In this document: positions 24,640-36,751 of the stretch, piece after piece
Numbering within the stretch: position 1 is the first letter of the stretch
Layout of the letters: each line of letters opens with the position of its first letter
NCBI GenBank assembly: GCA_958450365.1
Contig: CAUEEP010000740.1
Coordinates: 921,501-985,500, forward strand
Reading direction: 5' to 3'
Source of the DNA: Mesorhabditis belari
Lineage: Eukaryota; Nematoda; Chromadorea; Rhabditida; Rhabditidae
DNA: 64,000 nucleotides
Made by a program: the position numbers and the translations under genes
The notes under the pieces: generated by a model
What the model was told of the DNA's origin: nothing
Databases searched by the model: none
Seen by the model: the letters and a program-made list of their open reading frames with translations, nothing else

Positions 24640-25805
24640 AAACCTTAGATAAAGCGTTTTCTCAAAGGTTCTCAACTTTCGCGAGTTACCTCAAATCATA
24701 TGACCTATTAAAACTCACCAAAACTAATCTACTATTATACGATAAAATTAATTATTTTTTGATCTAAAATCTGTAAAAAGCAAGATTACCTATTAAAACT
24801 CACCAAAACAACAGCATAATTGTCGCCACTTCCACCCTCGATCATAATCGGTTCTCCCCCACATCCACATCCCCGCCTGTATCCCTTAATTCAATCAAAT
24901 TTCCCTTCAGCTACTTTACATTCAATCTTTAATCTTAGTCAATCAGTCAGTCAGTCAGTCAGTCCATAATGACGGGCGTACAGTCGCGTAGTCTAACTTT
25001 GACGTCCCGTTCTTCGCGCTACTTTCATGCTACATTATGATACATTGTGTCAAATGATAGCCCTTCCTTGAAATCTAATATTTTTGGCACTAAAACTATA
25101 GTTGAGAAAAATCTAGAGGCTGAGAAAAATGATTTTCGGAAAAGAAGTTTGACGCGACTGTACTGGAGTACTGACGTTCTGTTCATATTTACGGTATTTC
25201 TCTTTTTCTTCACATCATTTACCTCTTTGCCCCAGCTCTCCAATGAAATCCATGTAATTGACAATCGTCCGTCAACCAATCCAATGAGCAATCATTCTAG
25301 ATAAACTTTCATCGAAAATTTGAAAGCCAAAACCTGTTGAGCTCTTTGAAGAGCATAAAGATATTCCAAGAAGAAGTTGAGTGAAAACTTTTCCTTTTTC
25401 GATACGCCCCGCAACGGAGACGATCACCACCTGAATAACTATGTTAATCTATTGCTTTGTTTAAAACATTCTGATTGCACAGTTTACACAAAAAAAAGTG
25501 CTCTCTAATAGCCCGTTTCAATGATGAGGTGCTTGATGGGGATGGAGTGGACACGTTTTTGTTTAGGTTTTGAGATCCGAAATCTGAAATCCGTTCAACG
25601 AGGAAGAGCAGAACGGGCGTTGCTTTCCCTCGTTTTCTTCTCATAAAATGCCTCAGGAGGTGGAGTGCCTAACGTTTTTCTGTAGTGCATCCCGTCTTTC
25701 TTTTTTTGGTGGAAATGAATGGGAGAAAGACTCCCAATTAAGAGTCGATGAACTGCTTTAGGGAATGCGGAGGAGAAGGGAGGAGGAGAAGCTCGCCCAC
25801 GGTCA
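24640..25805. other. Intergenic region with repeat relics
   Basis: AT-rich sequence. A 22-bp segment (CCTATTAAAACTCACCAAAA) occurs twice, at about 24702 and 24791. A (CAGT)n run lies at about 24947-24964. The stretch at about 24967-25035 resembles an end of the MITE family at 48499 (CCATAATGACGG, CGCGTAGTCTA, ATGCTACA). No gene was recognised, including the missing 5' exons of atlastin. Confidence 0.5.
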
Positions 25806-25813
25806 TATAAAAG
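25806..25813 (+). promoter_or_regulatory. TATA box of the collagen gene
   Basis: TATAAAAG lies 51 bp before the collagen ATG at 25864. That spacing suits a start of transcription about 30 bp downstream and a very short leader, as is common for cuticle collagen genes. Confidence 0.6.
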
Positions 25814-25863
25814 GCTGGCGAATCTATGGGGAAATCAGAGTCCTTCTCTCATTTCATTCAACG

Positions 25864-27175
25864 ATGGACATTGATTCGAAGGTTAAAGCTTATCGCTTTG
25901 TCGGCTATGCGGCTGTCACCTTCTCGGCTGTTGCCGTTCTCTCCCGTTGCATCACCCTTGCCAATGGTTTGTTTCATGACTTTAGCATACAGTAGTGTTA
26001 GAGAAGTACAGCAGTTGGAGCATCTAGCACTCAGTAGTCATTAGAGAAGCACAGTAAGCATATAGTTATCCTTTAGAGCCAATGGGATACAGTAATCTTA
26101 TCTAATTTCATCAAGTAGCCATTCTAGGATCTAATGAACAGGCTGACAATCTAGTGAAACAGGCTTTCTTGTAAGCTTATCTACTATGGTACCTTGTTCT
26201 CTAAAGTCTTTCAAAGCGAATTTCCAGGTGTACAACTATGTGCACCACGTGCGCCGTCAAATGCACATGGAACTCAACCAATGCAAGGTTTGAATAACAC
26301 TCAATCATCACTCAATCATCTCGTTTTACAGGGATCCGCCAAGGATGTGTGGAACTCAGTCTACTCATTGAAAGACCTCCCCGTTCACTCAAACAGAACA
26401 GCCCGTCAGGCTCACTGATGATCAGTGCTCGGGATGCTGTCTTCAGGACCCGCTGGACCACAAGGAGCTCCCGGAAAACCCGGAAAGCCTGGAAAGCCCC
26501 GGAGCTCCCGGACTTCCCGGAAACCCTGGACGCCCACCACAGCAACCATGTGAGCCTGTCACTCCACCACCATGCAAACCATGCCCACAAGGGTGAGATT
26601 TAGCTTTTTTTACACATTATCCCAACCATTTCCAGGACCACCCGGACCTCCCGGACCACCAGGACCCCCAGGAGACAACGGATCCCCCAGGAGAGCCCGG
26701 AGACAAGGGACCCGATGCAGCCCCGGACCCCTGGACCTAAGGGACCACCCGGACCACCTGGACCACCAGGAAACCCTGGAGCCCCTGGACACCCTGGAGA
26801 GCCAGCCAAGGCCGAGCCTGTCATCCCTGGACCCCCTGGACCACAAGGACCACCTGGATCCCAAGGACCCCAAGGACCACCCGGACAAAAATGGAGCCGA
26901 CGGAAGCCCCGGAGAGCCCGGAACAAAGGGACCACCCGGACCCGACGGAGAGCAGGACAAGACCCGGAAACCCAGGTTAGTGGCTAGTTCTACCGTTTCT
27001 TAATGTTATAGCGATCTTCAAAAGGCTAGAAGCATCCTTGGCAGATTTGTAAAACCCCTAAATTTCAGGAGCCCCGGACACCCAGGACAGCCTGGACAAC
27101 CCGGAAGAAGGGATCTGTCCCAAATATTGCGCCATCGATGGAGGAGTCTTCTTCGAGGATGGAACTCGCCGTTAA
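25864..27175 (+). CDS. Cuticle collagen with frame breaks
   Basis: A structural protein of the nematode cuticle. The first exon gives [20 protein letters not shown], the conserved amino terminus with its membrane/signal segment. Next come [20 protein letters not shown] and [17 protein letters not shown], typical of this family. A Cys-containing linker leads into Gly-X-Y blocks (for example [20 protein letters not shown]) and a second linker PPCKPCPQG. The carboxyl end is [20 protein letters not shown] with TAA at 27173-27175. The Gly-X-Y register is broken by about four indels (near 26435, 26493, 26700 and 26885, mostly in C or A runs), which would destroy the triple helix if real. The gene follows a TATA box and has three short introns. 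Confidence 0.88.
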
Positions 27176-28231
27176 ACCAACGGAAAAGAGCCAATGGTGA
27201 AATGTGGTCAAATACAAAAATCATATTTGCCTTTATTTATTGACTTTTCATCTAAAATGGCAAATAAATTATTCAGCAATGATTGTTCATTTTTGAAAAA
27301 AGGCATTTAACAAAAAGAGACTTTGGGAAAAGAGTGGCGGAAACTGAAATGGAGTTGCATTGGAATCATGGGGGAAAAGGAAGAGAAACGGGTTCACGGG
27401 AACTCTCATGTCATCATTAGAAACTGAAATTCCCTCGGCTTTTGCGATTAGGCGATAGGGTTTTAGCGCTGAAAGGAATGGGTGAAGCTAAGAATGGAAT
27501 CGACTATTTTTCTTTTAAGATTTTTGTAAGGATTTCTGCTTACTATGAAAAAGTGGCTTGAAGTCAGAGCTGAAACAAAACAGAGCATTGTCAAACGGGT
27601 TCAATCGCCTTAGGATTGTCACATAGTCCTTAAGGGTAACTAACTAATTTGTTATTTTCTGAGCTTAGGCTCATCACTTAGTTAGCAGCTAGGATCTAGA
27701 GTTGTCCGAAAGAGAAAGAGTCGAGAAAGGGATTGAGAAGAAGAAAGAGAAAAGATGAGAAAGAATGGTTCAAATAAAAGATCTGGCTAATGTTTGTTGT
27801 CAGAGCTGAAACAAAACAGAGCATGGTCAAACGGGTTCAATCGGCTTAGATTGTCTTTTTTAAAACCGCCGTAATCTTGTGCCCTAGTTTATGTCCGATT
27901 TATCGACTTTTGTGTCTTTTACAGAATCGTGAACTCTTTTACTCGATCATCACATCTGAAGATGACAAATTGGTGGTTGAAATTGGGAGTGACAGTCAAT
28001 GGAATGATCCGGTTGAGACCAGTCCACTTCTTTTCGGTCATTCATTGATGTTTTTCGATATTTTGTCATGTCATCAAAGACACCGAACCTTCTATTCTCC
28101 TTCATTGCCATTTCTCCTTTTCTTTTTCTCCTTTTCAATCCAATCGAAAGCACTTCGACTTCTCGTTAATCGACAGAATAGAATTAGGAGAAAAGAAAAA
28201 GTTTTCTTCAAGAAGTTCAAGGGGTTTTGAG
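27176..28231. other. Intergenic region with a duplicated 55-bp segment
   Basis: Starts with the collagen 3' flank. A segment beginning GTCAGAGCTGAAACAAAACA occurs at about 27564-27618 and again at about 27801-27858, with only a few differences, 237 bp apart. A frame near 27923-28060 looks weakly coding but has no recognised motif. Confidence 0.5.
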
Positions 28232-28257
28232 GTGAAAAGGGGAGACATAAGACCTCA

Positions 28258-28769
28258 TTATTTGATAAAGAAAAGAAGGAAAACAATGAGGGTAAAGTAC
28301 AGAGTCATGGCTTTTGCAGGGGTGTCAGCAACTGGTCGCACGCCGTTGATTTTCGTTGATAAAGGGCTGAAAATTAACACAGACGTGTATCTGGACGTTC
28401 TCACAAAACATGTACAGCCGTGGAGTCAAGGACATTATCAAAATCAGCGCTGGACATTGATGCAAAAGTCGGCGCTCCAGCGCACAAAGCAAAAAAGACT
28501 CAAGAGTGGTGTCGAAACAATTTGCCCGACTTCATTCCCGCCAATGAATGGCCAGCTAATTCGCCCGACCTCAATGTTATGGATTTCTGTGTTTGGGCAA
28601 TTTTGAAGCAAAAAGCATGCACAACAAAACATGCAAACGTTGAAAGTCTGAAAAGGCTCTGAAGAAAGCCTGGGCGGAAATTCCACAAAGTGCCCTGCGG
28701 GCCGCCGTGGAAAGTTATCCAAAGCGTCTTAAAGCCGTTATCAAGAATAAAGGTGCCCATATTGAATAA
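28258..28769 (+). pseudogene. Decayed Tc1/mariner-superfamily transposase, carboxyl part
   Basis: Translated pieces are VMAFAGVSATGRTPLIFVDK, YLDVLTKHVQPWSQG, then after a frame break APAHKAKKTQEW, ANEWPANSPDLNVMDF, CVWAILKQKA, and the end YPKRLKAVIKNKGAHIE with TAA at 28767-28769. This matches the DDE_3-type carboxyl half of IS630/Tc1/mariner transposases, with the WP-x-x-SPDLN signature before the third catalytic position. The amino-terminal DNA-binding half is absent, the segment where the second catalytic Asp should lie is shifted out of frame (about 28450-28490), and no inverted ends were identified. It is a dead fragment. Confidence 0.75.
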
Positions 28770-29331
28770 TTTGTTATTTTTTAAATGAATATGATTACTG
28801 TTGTTAATTTTAAATAAAGTTTACATGAATCCGTTCATATTTCATTACGATACACGGTTCTGAGTCTGTAACCATACTTATGCCGCACTCTGTATAACCA
28901 GGATTGGGTCTATTTGTAGTCAAAGTACTTTTGTATAAAGTCACTAAACTTTAGCCTTTATCCTCATAAAATTCTCGGCCTTAAATCCAATTCATTCACA
29001 AACCTTTTTATTGGCAATAGATGAATGTCCGAGTACTGTATTGAGGGCATTCTCGTTGAGGCGAAATTTCCCCGGTTGAGAAGTTGATGGGGCGAGAATC
29101 TGAAAGGCTGAATCTGAAAGGCTGAATCGAGAATCTGAATCTACCTGTGTAGGCGGCAGATAAGAGTTCTTTAAGTTTAAATATCATTTTGGTAATTATT
29201 CGAAAAAACTACAGCTAAACTAAAGCTAAAATTACCGATGGATTTGGTCATTCATAGGCATCAAAGATTTGATGTTTTGTTTAAGATTAGATGCATGAAA
29301 GATTGGAACAGGATGTCCCCTTTTCCCCTTT
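28770..29331. other. Intergenic, no gene recognised
   Basis: AT-rich, with an 11-bp direct repeat (TCTGAAAGGCT) at about 29099-29125. No coding signal was seen. Confidence 0.4.
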
Positions 29332-29463
29332 CTACCGTAATTTTGTCTCTATTTTTATCAAATCTATTCACTTTTTGGCTCTAATTATGTGCGGATTCAC
29401 AAAGGATATCGAAAGATACAAATAGTGGATAGATTCGATAAAAACGGAGACAAGATTACGCTA
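29332..29463. repeat. Short foldback MITE (family ACCGTAATCTTG), copy 1
   Basis: The left arm TACCGTAATTTTGTCTCTAT continues to about 29372 and returns as an inverted copy ending ACAAGATTACGCTA at about 29463, with arms of about 40 bp and a few mismatches. Similar ends occur at 49965, 50863, 55042 and 57605 in this window. Confidence 0.65.
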
Positions 29464-29969
29464 GAAAGGGGCCACGGTTTGGGAAATGGTTTGGGAAATG
29501 GAGAACAAGAAGTTGATACCCGATTTACCATACCTGAACTGGTCGAACTTATGTCTGTGTTCGTGTTGATCTTTTGTTGAGAATTCGGGGATGAATGGAG
29601 CGACAAAATCGAAATCAAAAGACATTCAAAACTTTCAAACAAATCTCCTAAAAAGGGTTTTTTGTTTTTGGAGAACTTTGTAGAAGACAAGTAAAAAGTG
29701 GAAAAGAAATGTGGGAAAATGGAAAATGATTGAGAGTTTCCATTTCAATTCAATGGAATCTCACATTCAAATGTCTAAAGAAATTTGTAGACAAAAAAAA
29801 GGGGGAATGAGTTGAAAAGACAAATAGAAAAAGGCACAAAAATTTGAAAGAGCGAAATTGAAAGACACACGCAATCCACCAATTTTATGCTCCTTCTTCT
29901 TTTTCACCCAAATTCAAACACGGATTGACTTTCAGCTTCAGTTTTTGGAGCTAAATAAAACAAAACTAC

Positions 29970-30007
29970 ATGATTGCTTTGATTGCTTTGATTGCTTTGA
30001 TTGCTTC
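29970..30007. repeat. 9-bp tandem repeat
   Basis: Four uninterrupted copies of TGATTGCTT. Confidence 0.8.
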
Positions 30008-31671
30008 ATTTTCATTCAAAGCTTTAGAGATCTAAAAGTGAATCTTTTGAGAATCGTACAAAGAAAAAAACTTTCTCAAATGCTGGTGAAATCCCAAGCA
30101 CACCCAAAGTGGTACTCGGCACGCAAACATGAGAAATCGCTTCGAAAATGGGGTGAAAATTTGTGGATTACTGGGGTTGTTTAGAAGGGATCCATTGGCA
30201 AGCGCTTTCTTGAGACTTTTGGAAAGGAAAAAAAAGAGAATGGAGAAAGGAAGAGAAAAGAGGCGCAAAGTGGTGCGTGGAGGACCCAATTTCCGGTGTC
30301 CTTCCCTGCTTGGTCCCCTCCTCCTCCTCCTCTTCTTCTCCTTTCTCATTCACCCCTTGTCACCCCATTTTCTTTCGTTTCCCCCCATCTTCACAACATT
30401 CACCTCTTCTTCGACCCCATCGTCACCCCGTAGAGGTGTCCTTTCCTTTCCTTCTTCCAATTCCACTTTCTTTCTAGATTCCATCCCATTTTCTACATTT
30501 CATTAACCCCATTTCATTCTTCATTTGTTTCATTTCAAGATTCCATCACTGTAAACTCACCCATTTTTATAGCAAAATCTCAACGATTTAATAGTACATG
30601 TAGTACTGTACTTGTGAAAAATAGTACTTTCTGTACTTGTGAATCTCTGCTTATATTTGTAACTTTTTTCGATTTGAAGCCGTTCGTCAACATGCGAAGT
30701 GAGCATATGAAGAAGGAAACCATAGAAATACGTCAGGATCTTGTGCCTATTTTCATAAAATCGCATTAACCTATGCAAATGCATCATTATTTTTGATGAA
30801 AGACTGTAAACGAATGATTTAAGATCCAAGAAAACCTTAGAAATAACAGGCAACCATTCTGAATACTTCACTTTATTCGCCTGCTCATTGTAATTGGGAA
30901 CTTAAGGAAATTACGAATTTTCAATGGAACCAAACGATGATAGGCAAATTGGATGCAAAAGATGATCTGTGATTGGATTGAGAAGAGCTGATGATGATGG
31001 GATCAATTGGGGAATAGGGGAAGGAAGGGAAAGGAAGGGAAAGGAAGAAACCCGCTGAATCCCTCGTGGATACTCTCTTCCTCAACACAGTCATTACTCG
31101 TAAATGAGAAGAAATGGAAAGGGAAAAAAAAGATAAAAAGAGATGTCGTCGATTTGGAAGATGGGAAGACGAGGATATTTGGGTGGAAGGGAGAAAAATA
31201 CAACTGAAACTTCTTTTCTCAACCCCATTCACACATTCATTTCGGATAAACAAATGCTAAGTGGGGGCCCTAAGTGAGTGAATCTCAGAACTGGAGGAAA
31301 GGAGAGGAAAGGAGAGGAAAGCAATCAAGAGACACCAGTAAATTTGCATGAAATGAAAGATTAGAAAGCTTTTACAAATAAATTATTGAAAAACAATTTG
31401 GTAGGATTAGGACTCAAGTTGTTTGCTGTTTATTTCTCCTAAGCATTTAAAACTTTGGACAAAAAAGAAAACAAAGCATTGGAAACACAACAACAAGAGC
31501 TTAATTTTCATTTAAAAACTGATTCATGATCTGGATTGAGATTTGTGACAGTTTCGTTCTTATAGAAAAGTCCTGTCTATGGTTTTTAGGAGGGAAAAGT
31601 CCAGAAAAATCTTTAAATTTTGCTTAATTGCACAGATTAGAAGCCTTGATTTTGAATCTATAAATATCATT

Positions 31672-31752
31672 GAAAAGCTACAATTCGATGAATTGCTACA
31701 ATTCGATTGAAAGCTACAATTCGATTAAAAGCTACAATTCGATTAATTGTAT
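31672..31752. repeat. Tandem repeat, unit about 20 bp
   Basis: Four copies of a unit close to AAAGCTACAATTCGATTA, with small changes between copies. Confidence 0.8.
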
Positions 31753-32064
31753 TGTAGAAATTATAGCCGCCATGAAAGTGGGTCCACTTCAACCAGAAAA
31801 ATATCGATCATACAAAAAAAAGATAGATAAAGTGAAAAGATGAGAAAAAAAGAGAAGAGAAATGGATGGATCAATGTGGGTCTCTTCGATGGATGAATGG
31901 GGAAAGGAAAGGGGCGATGCGCGAAGAGAGCATCCACAAACAGTCCACCCCAATACACAGCCATACCCCTGCAGTGGATACGGGAGATCATCTTTTCAAC
32001 TTACAAATTCTTTCACTTTTCTGCACATTTTTCACCGTAGCTTTTTGGGGGGATAAAGATCGGT

Positions 32065-32245
32065 CACAGTTGAAGTAGAGTCCGGGGCAGTTGAAGAAAA
32101 AAAGGGGGGGAAAAAAAAACAGGAGGCAGTTGAGTAAAGAAGTAAATCCAGGGGGCAGTTGAAGTAAAGTAAGTAAAGTCACAGGAGGCAGTTGAAGTAA
32201 AGTAAGTAAAGTCACAGGAGGCAGTTGAAGTAAAATCACAGTAGC
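32065..32245. repeat. Minisatellite, unit about 33 bp
   Basis: Copies share GGCAGTTGAAGTAAAGTAAG followed by TAAAGTCACAGGA. The last two or three copies are nearly identical, while upstream copies are shorter and diverged. Confidence 0.8.
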
Positions 32246-33898
32246 CGAATTATTATGGTTAGTTCTGCAATTTAAAGCTTTTTAAAGCTCTTCTCATCAC
32301 AGTTCTTGTTAACAGGCAATTATACAAAATGTAGATACTCTAAAAATGCGTCAACCCAAAAAATGTTGACTCTCATTCCTTGCGCTAAAAGGAAAAAAAA
32401 GGGGAAGTATCCAAAGAAGTGTGTAAAGATGAAAAGATTTGTGAAGGTGTAAAGAAAAGAAAGAAAAAGAATAAGATGAAGGAGAAGAAAAGTGGACGAA
32501 TGAATGCAATTTCATCTTTGAGAAGGAAAAAGGAAGAAAAGAGATCGAGAAGAGAGGACACAACAATCATTTCAAGATAGAAAAGGGAGAAAAGGAGAAG
32601 AAGAAGAAGAAGAAATAAATGAAGATCAAGTTGAAAAGAAATGATTTTTAAAAACAAAATTGGTACTCACAAAATCTCTCAAATCCTTTTCGAATTGAAA
32701 ATCTCAGTTAAAGTCAAAGGTATTTCAAGGATTTGTATTAGAAAATGAATCAAAATATTCTATCGTATCTTTTATTCGAGAATCTGTAAAATTATTGTAC
32801 CTTTTTAGCGGTTTACTTGCTATTTTTGCATGGGATTCACAGTCGAAATCAAAGAGAAACAGAAGAAAAGAAAAGAATAGAAATTTGTTGTCAAAGAGCG
32901 ATGAAAAATGTGAAAATGTGAACGGGGATATCCGGTTAGAAAAAAAAGAAAAAAAAAAGAAAAAGACAGATTTAGAATGGGATTGAGGTTGGTTTGGAGA
33001 GAGGAAATCCGGTAAATTTGGTATTTTTGAGGCTGGACGCTTTAAAACATGTCCAAAACCTACCGTATTCTCACTTTGGTTTTTATCTAGCCGATTTATT
33101 TTTGATCGATTTCTGTTTGATCGATTTTGTTCCACAGAAGAACTCGAATTCTGTGTAGTTTAAGCTTTTGAAATCGATTTTCTAATGTTCTTTTATATTT
33201 TTCTGTGCAATTAAATAAAGTAAATTAAATAATACTAAAAGTAAATGAAATAAAGCAATCAATCGATAAAGTCCAAACTGCACTCTAGCATAAAAAGAAG
33301 AAAAAGACGAAAAATCATAAATTTTATGTCTCAAAAATTGTTGAAGTGCGGTGTTTTGAAATGAATCGATGGACCTTTGGGGTCCCCGACTCATTCGGAA
33401 CATCATTCAAGCATAAAGATCTCTCCATTCAATGAAACAGATGAGATCATGTCTTCCCCAACTCTTTTCGTAATCCCTTCTCCCCTTTTCTCTCCATCTG
33501 TTCTCACTTGATCAATCGAGTCCATAACCACTTTGTTTCGATCGTAAATCGAAAGAGAAAAAGGCTTTCCATCTAAACTATCGCTCAACAAAGTGGCTTT
33601 TCAAGAATTGCAGTCTTAAAAGTTTGCAAGAATTTTCTATACAATTTCAAGCTAAAGATGTGATATTTTGAGCTAAGCCAAAGCTATGTTAGGTTTTAAA
33701 TTTATCTAAACTAATGAATGTGAAAGTGAAGAGCTAATGGTGAGCGGAAGTTGTGAAATCTCTAGATTCTAAAATTGACTTGAATGGCCCTAAACAGGTA
33801 AATAAACCAAAGTTGACTAAAGTGGGAATCCAGCTGAAAATCTACAAATACAAATGGTCCAAGAATTTGAGGAGGGAGCAGAAGTGAGGAGTGAAGTG

Positions 33899-33927
33899 AA
33901 GGGGAGGGGAGGGGAGGGGAGGGGAGC
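33899..33927. repeat. GGGGA repeat tract
   Basis: A run of GGGGA units, five or six copies, purely purine on the plus strand. Confidence 0.75.
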
Positions 33928-34134
33928 GGATGAGGCCCTTCCCCTGCCCCAGCTCTCCCTCAACTCCTCCAGAAGACCCCGGATTATGGGATAATCTCTC
34001 TTTTCCACCCATTTCATTCATTTCTTCTTCTTTTCTCACTGTCTTCACTTCATCTCAAATCTTTTCAAAAATGGAATCATGTACAAATTGGCATCTATCT
34101 GGTGATGATTGAATTAAATGATTAGAGTCATAGA

Positions 34135-34305
34135 GTTTTTGATGATTAGAGTTGATGATTAGAGTTGATGATTAGAGTTGATGAATAGAGTTGATGATTA
34201 GAGTTGATGATTAGAGTTGATGATTAGAGTTGATGATTAGAGTTGATGATTAGAGTTGATGATTAGAGTTGATGATTAGAGTTGATGAATAGAGTTGATG
34301 ATTGA
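34135..34305. repeat. 13-bp minisatellite
   Basis: About thirteen tandem copies of GTTGATGATTAGA. A single-base variant (GATGAATAGA) appears near both ends, suggesting unit spread by slippage or unequal exchange. Confidence 0.85.
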
Positions 34306-35664
34306 ATTAAACGAACAGGAGTTTCCTTTAGACAAAATACACCAAATGGACTTATATTCTCGCAAATGAATCTATTGAATTGATTGGAAAAGTCTTGTCG
34401 CAATTTTTTCCGACTTTCGACCGTAATCTCGGCTATACCGTAATCAAGAAGGCGAAAACTCGACGAAAGCCAGACAGATGAGTCTGATTCGTTGCAAATC
34501 ATTTTAAGACTCTAAACATGTTATTGAAACAAAAATTAGAGACTTTTCCTGACAAATTTTTTCCATTTTATTCTACAAAGTTGATCCTAGAGTTTGCTAA
34601 AAGTTGTCGTATGTTTTGTCAAATTCTAGTGTCTTTTGTATGGCGTAATCGTGTAGTGTAGCATTTCTATGAGCTAATTCTTCGTTCTGCAAAGAAATTT
34701 TCTGTTTATTTTACGATAAATTGTTTACACTTGCATAGAATTTCCCAATTCAAAGTTACGTATCGATAAGAGATTAAAGCTTGGCTCAAAATGTGCAACT
34801 GAATGCTTTACAAGAGGTTCTTTCAAAATATTTTTTTCCAAACGAACGTTCTGCTACATTCTTGAAAATAAAATGTTGACATAACTTTTGGTGTGTATCA
34901 AAATGAATCATTCTCTCAGTATCAAATAACCCGTGGGTGTCAATAGATATCTCACCTTTTTCACCTAAAGATTAAATAGAGAACTTGAGTCATTTAAATA
35001 GCAAACAATAACTATTTATGGTAATTTGAAGTTTGTGTTGAGTAACTATTAACAGTGAAAGAAACTTGATACTAATTTTGAGCTCTTATCGCTGAACGAT
35101 TTGATAAACAAAGAGAGGACAAGAAAAAACAACGGGAAGGGAACCTATTCTGTTTTTACCTGATAACATACGAAAAGATATTACTGTTGGTTTTCACCGT
35201 TTAGTAAATAGAGTGAATATATCAAGGAACATGTAATAAGATAACTGTTCTAATCGTATGGTAGTTTTCAAAAGTTGACACGTGTTATGCACTATTTGAA
35301 AGGGACACATCATACTCATTATCAGCACTGAATAAAGTATTGTGTAACTACTACAGTATACTTTAGTTATTCTAGGCTATCAAGGCTACATTTTATACCT
35401 CAGCAAGCTTCAGTCATGGATTACGGTATCAAGTACCAGTAAAGTGATCCATCAACTTTCTTTTGCAAGCAGTAATTAAAGATAAAGAAATTTCCTAAAG
35501 CTAGAAATTCTTTCGGTACTATTTGATTGGAAAGACCGTTTTTGACATTTAAAAAGGTCACATCACGAACACAAAAAAAATCTCAAAAAGACTTAAAACT
35601 GAAATAGTAGATTTATCTGAAGGATCAAAAGTTGTTTTTGGTGAGATCATTAGAGCCATTTCTC

Positions 35665-35840
35665 TGAGAATCACAGCGAAAGTGTCTTCTTTACCGACCA
35701 AACGACGAAAGAAGAACTCCGTGAGATAGCTGTCGAAATGGATCGAGATGGATCCTCGCTGAACTTTGTTGATCTGTGTAATTGGTTGTATAAATTGGAA
35801 AACGTCTGTGTAATCGAATGTGTACCTTTCTTTCTCATAA
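35665..35840 (+). CDS. Possible isolated exon (EF-hand-like)
   Basis: One frame reads SESVFFTDQTTKEELREIAV, then EMDRDGSSLNFVDLCNWL, with balanced composition unlike its low-complexity surroundings. The DRDGSSLNFVDL part resembles an EF-hand loop but lacks the final acidic residue. No partner exon was identified, so this could be a gene fragment or chance. Confidence 0.25.
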
Positions 35841-36751
35841 AATAACTCAAAGTCATTGATTTGTATCCTTTTTCTACACTTAACATTAAGTAAAGTAACG
35901 TGAAAAGACTGTTTTTATCGACTTTTGTTTTGTGTGACATCCTGTGAGCAACTAAGCCATAAACCAAAAAGAGATAAGAGACTAGGAGACTCTATCTACA
36001 CAAAACAAAATATTTCTATTCACAAAAATTTCACCATTACCACTTTTCCTTTTTCTACTGTACATATATTTGCCGTTGAATTCGATCAGCTGATCAGGAA
36101 TGTCATCTTTACAAGTGAGAAAGAATTCGATCGTTTTCAGATTTTTAAGTCAACACCCATTTCGTGGTGTGATTCACTAAATGATTCCGAATAAAAGAAG
36201 GAAAATATAGTTAAGTGAACACGTGGATTCTTTAGATTGCCTTCAAAATTCACAGCTTTTCTTTTATTTATCACGAAAGTTTATAAATTACCGCTGTTTT
36301 CCTGATAAACGGAGTGCCTGTTTTCGTTTAATTTTGAAATTCAATTAACTTTTGCACACAATGATTACAGCATTAAGATCCCTTATAATTTCACAAATAA
36401 GAACTCAAATTTGCTTGATATTTTATAGTATAGCTCTGATTTTGAAAATGTCCTATTTCGTGATTCGGGTCCACTAGTAAAATAAGAGAAAAAAAAGCGA
36501 AACTTTCGATAAGAGAAAACGACTGGCCGATATGATTTTGGCCGACGGCTGAAAATTTACGTATCGATTTCTCAATTCGTCTAAGATATTTCATTGCATA
36601 TATGCAATATATATTCATTGCACACTGCCAGCTCTGCAAAAGACAAGATCTTTTCCATTTGCTGCTTACTCATTTCACGAATGAATGTTTTTTAGTCTGG
36701 AATGTTTTTTAGACGTCAATAATTGACTATTTAGAAGATTTATCATTCAAA
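35841..36751. other. Intergenic, no gene recognised
   Basis: AT-rich sequence without recognisable peptides or repeats, upstream of the hairpin at 36752. Confidence 0.4.

Larger units (their letters stand above)
29464..35660. other. Gene-poor, low-complexity region
   Basis: About 6 kb with purine- or pyrimidine-rich tracts on one strand (for example 30200-30500 and 32380-32640) and several minisatellites listed separately. Open frames here are low-complexity and mirror the base skew rather than protein families. No gene was recognised with confidence. Confidence 0.5.

Noticed and set aside
26600..26960. Minus-strand frames rich in Gly and Trp or Ser opposite the collagen
   Set aside because: They mirror the Gly-Pro codons of the collagen exon on the plus strand.
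27923..28230. Possible exon NRELFYSIITSEDDKLVVEI and onward
   Set aside because: Only the first 40 residues look balanced, the rest is pyrimidine-tract Phe/Ser/Leu, and no partner exon or motif was found.
32725..33135. 136-residue minus-strand frame
   Set aside because: Low-complexity Phe/Ser/Asn composition from a purine-rich tract; no splice context or family.
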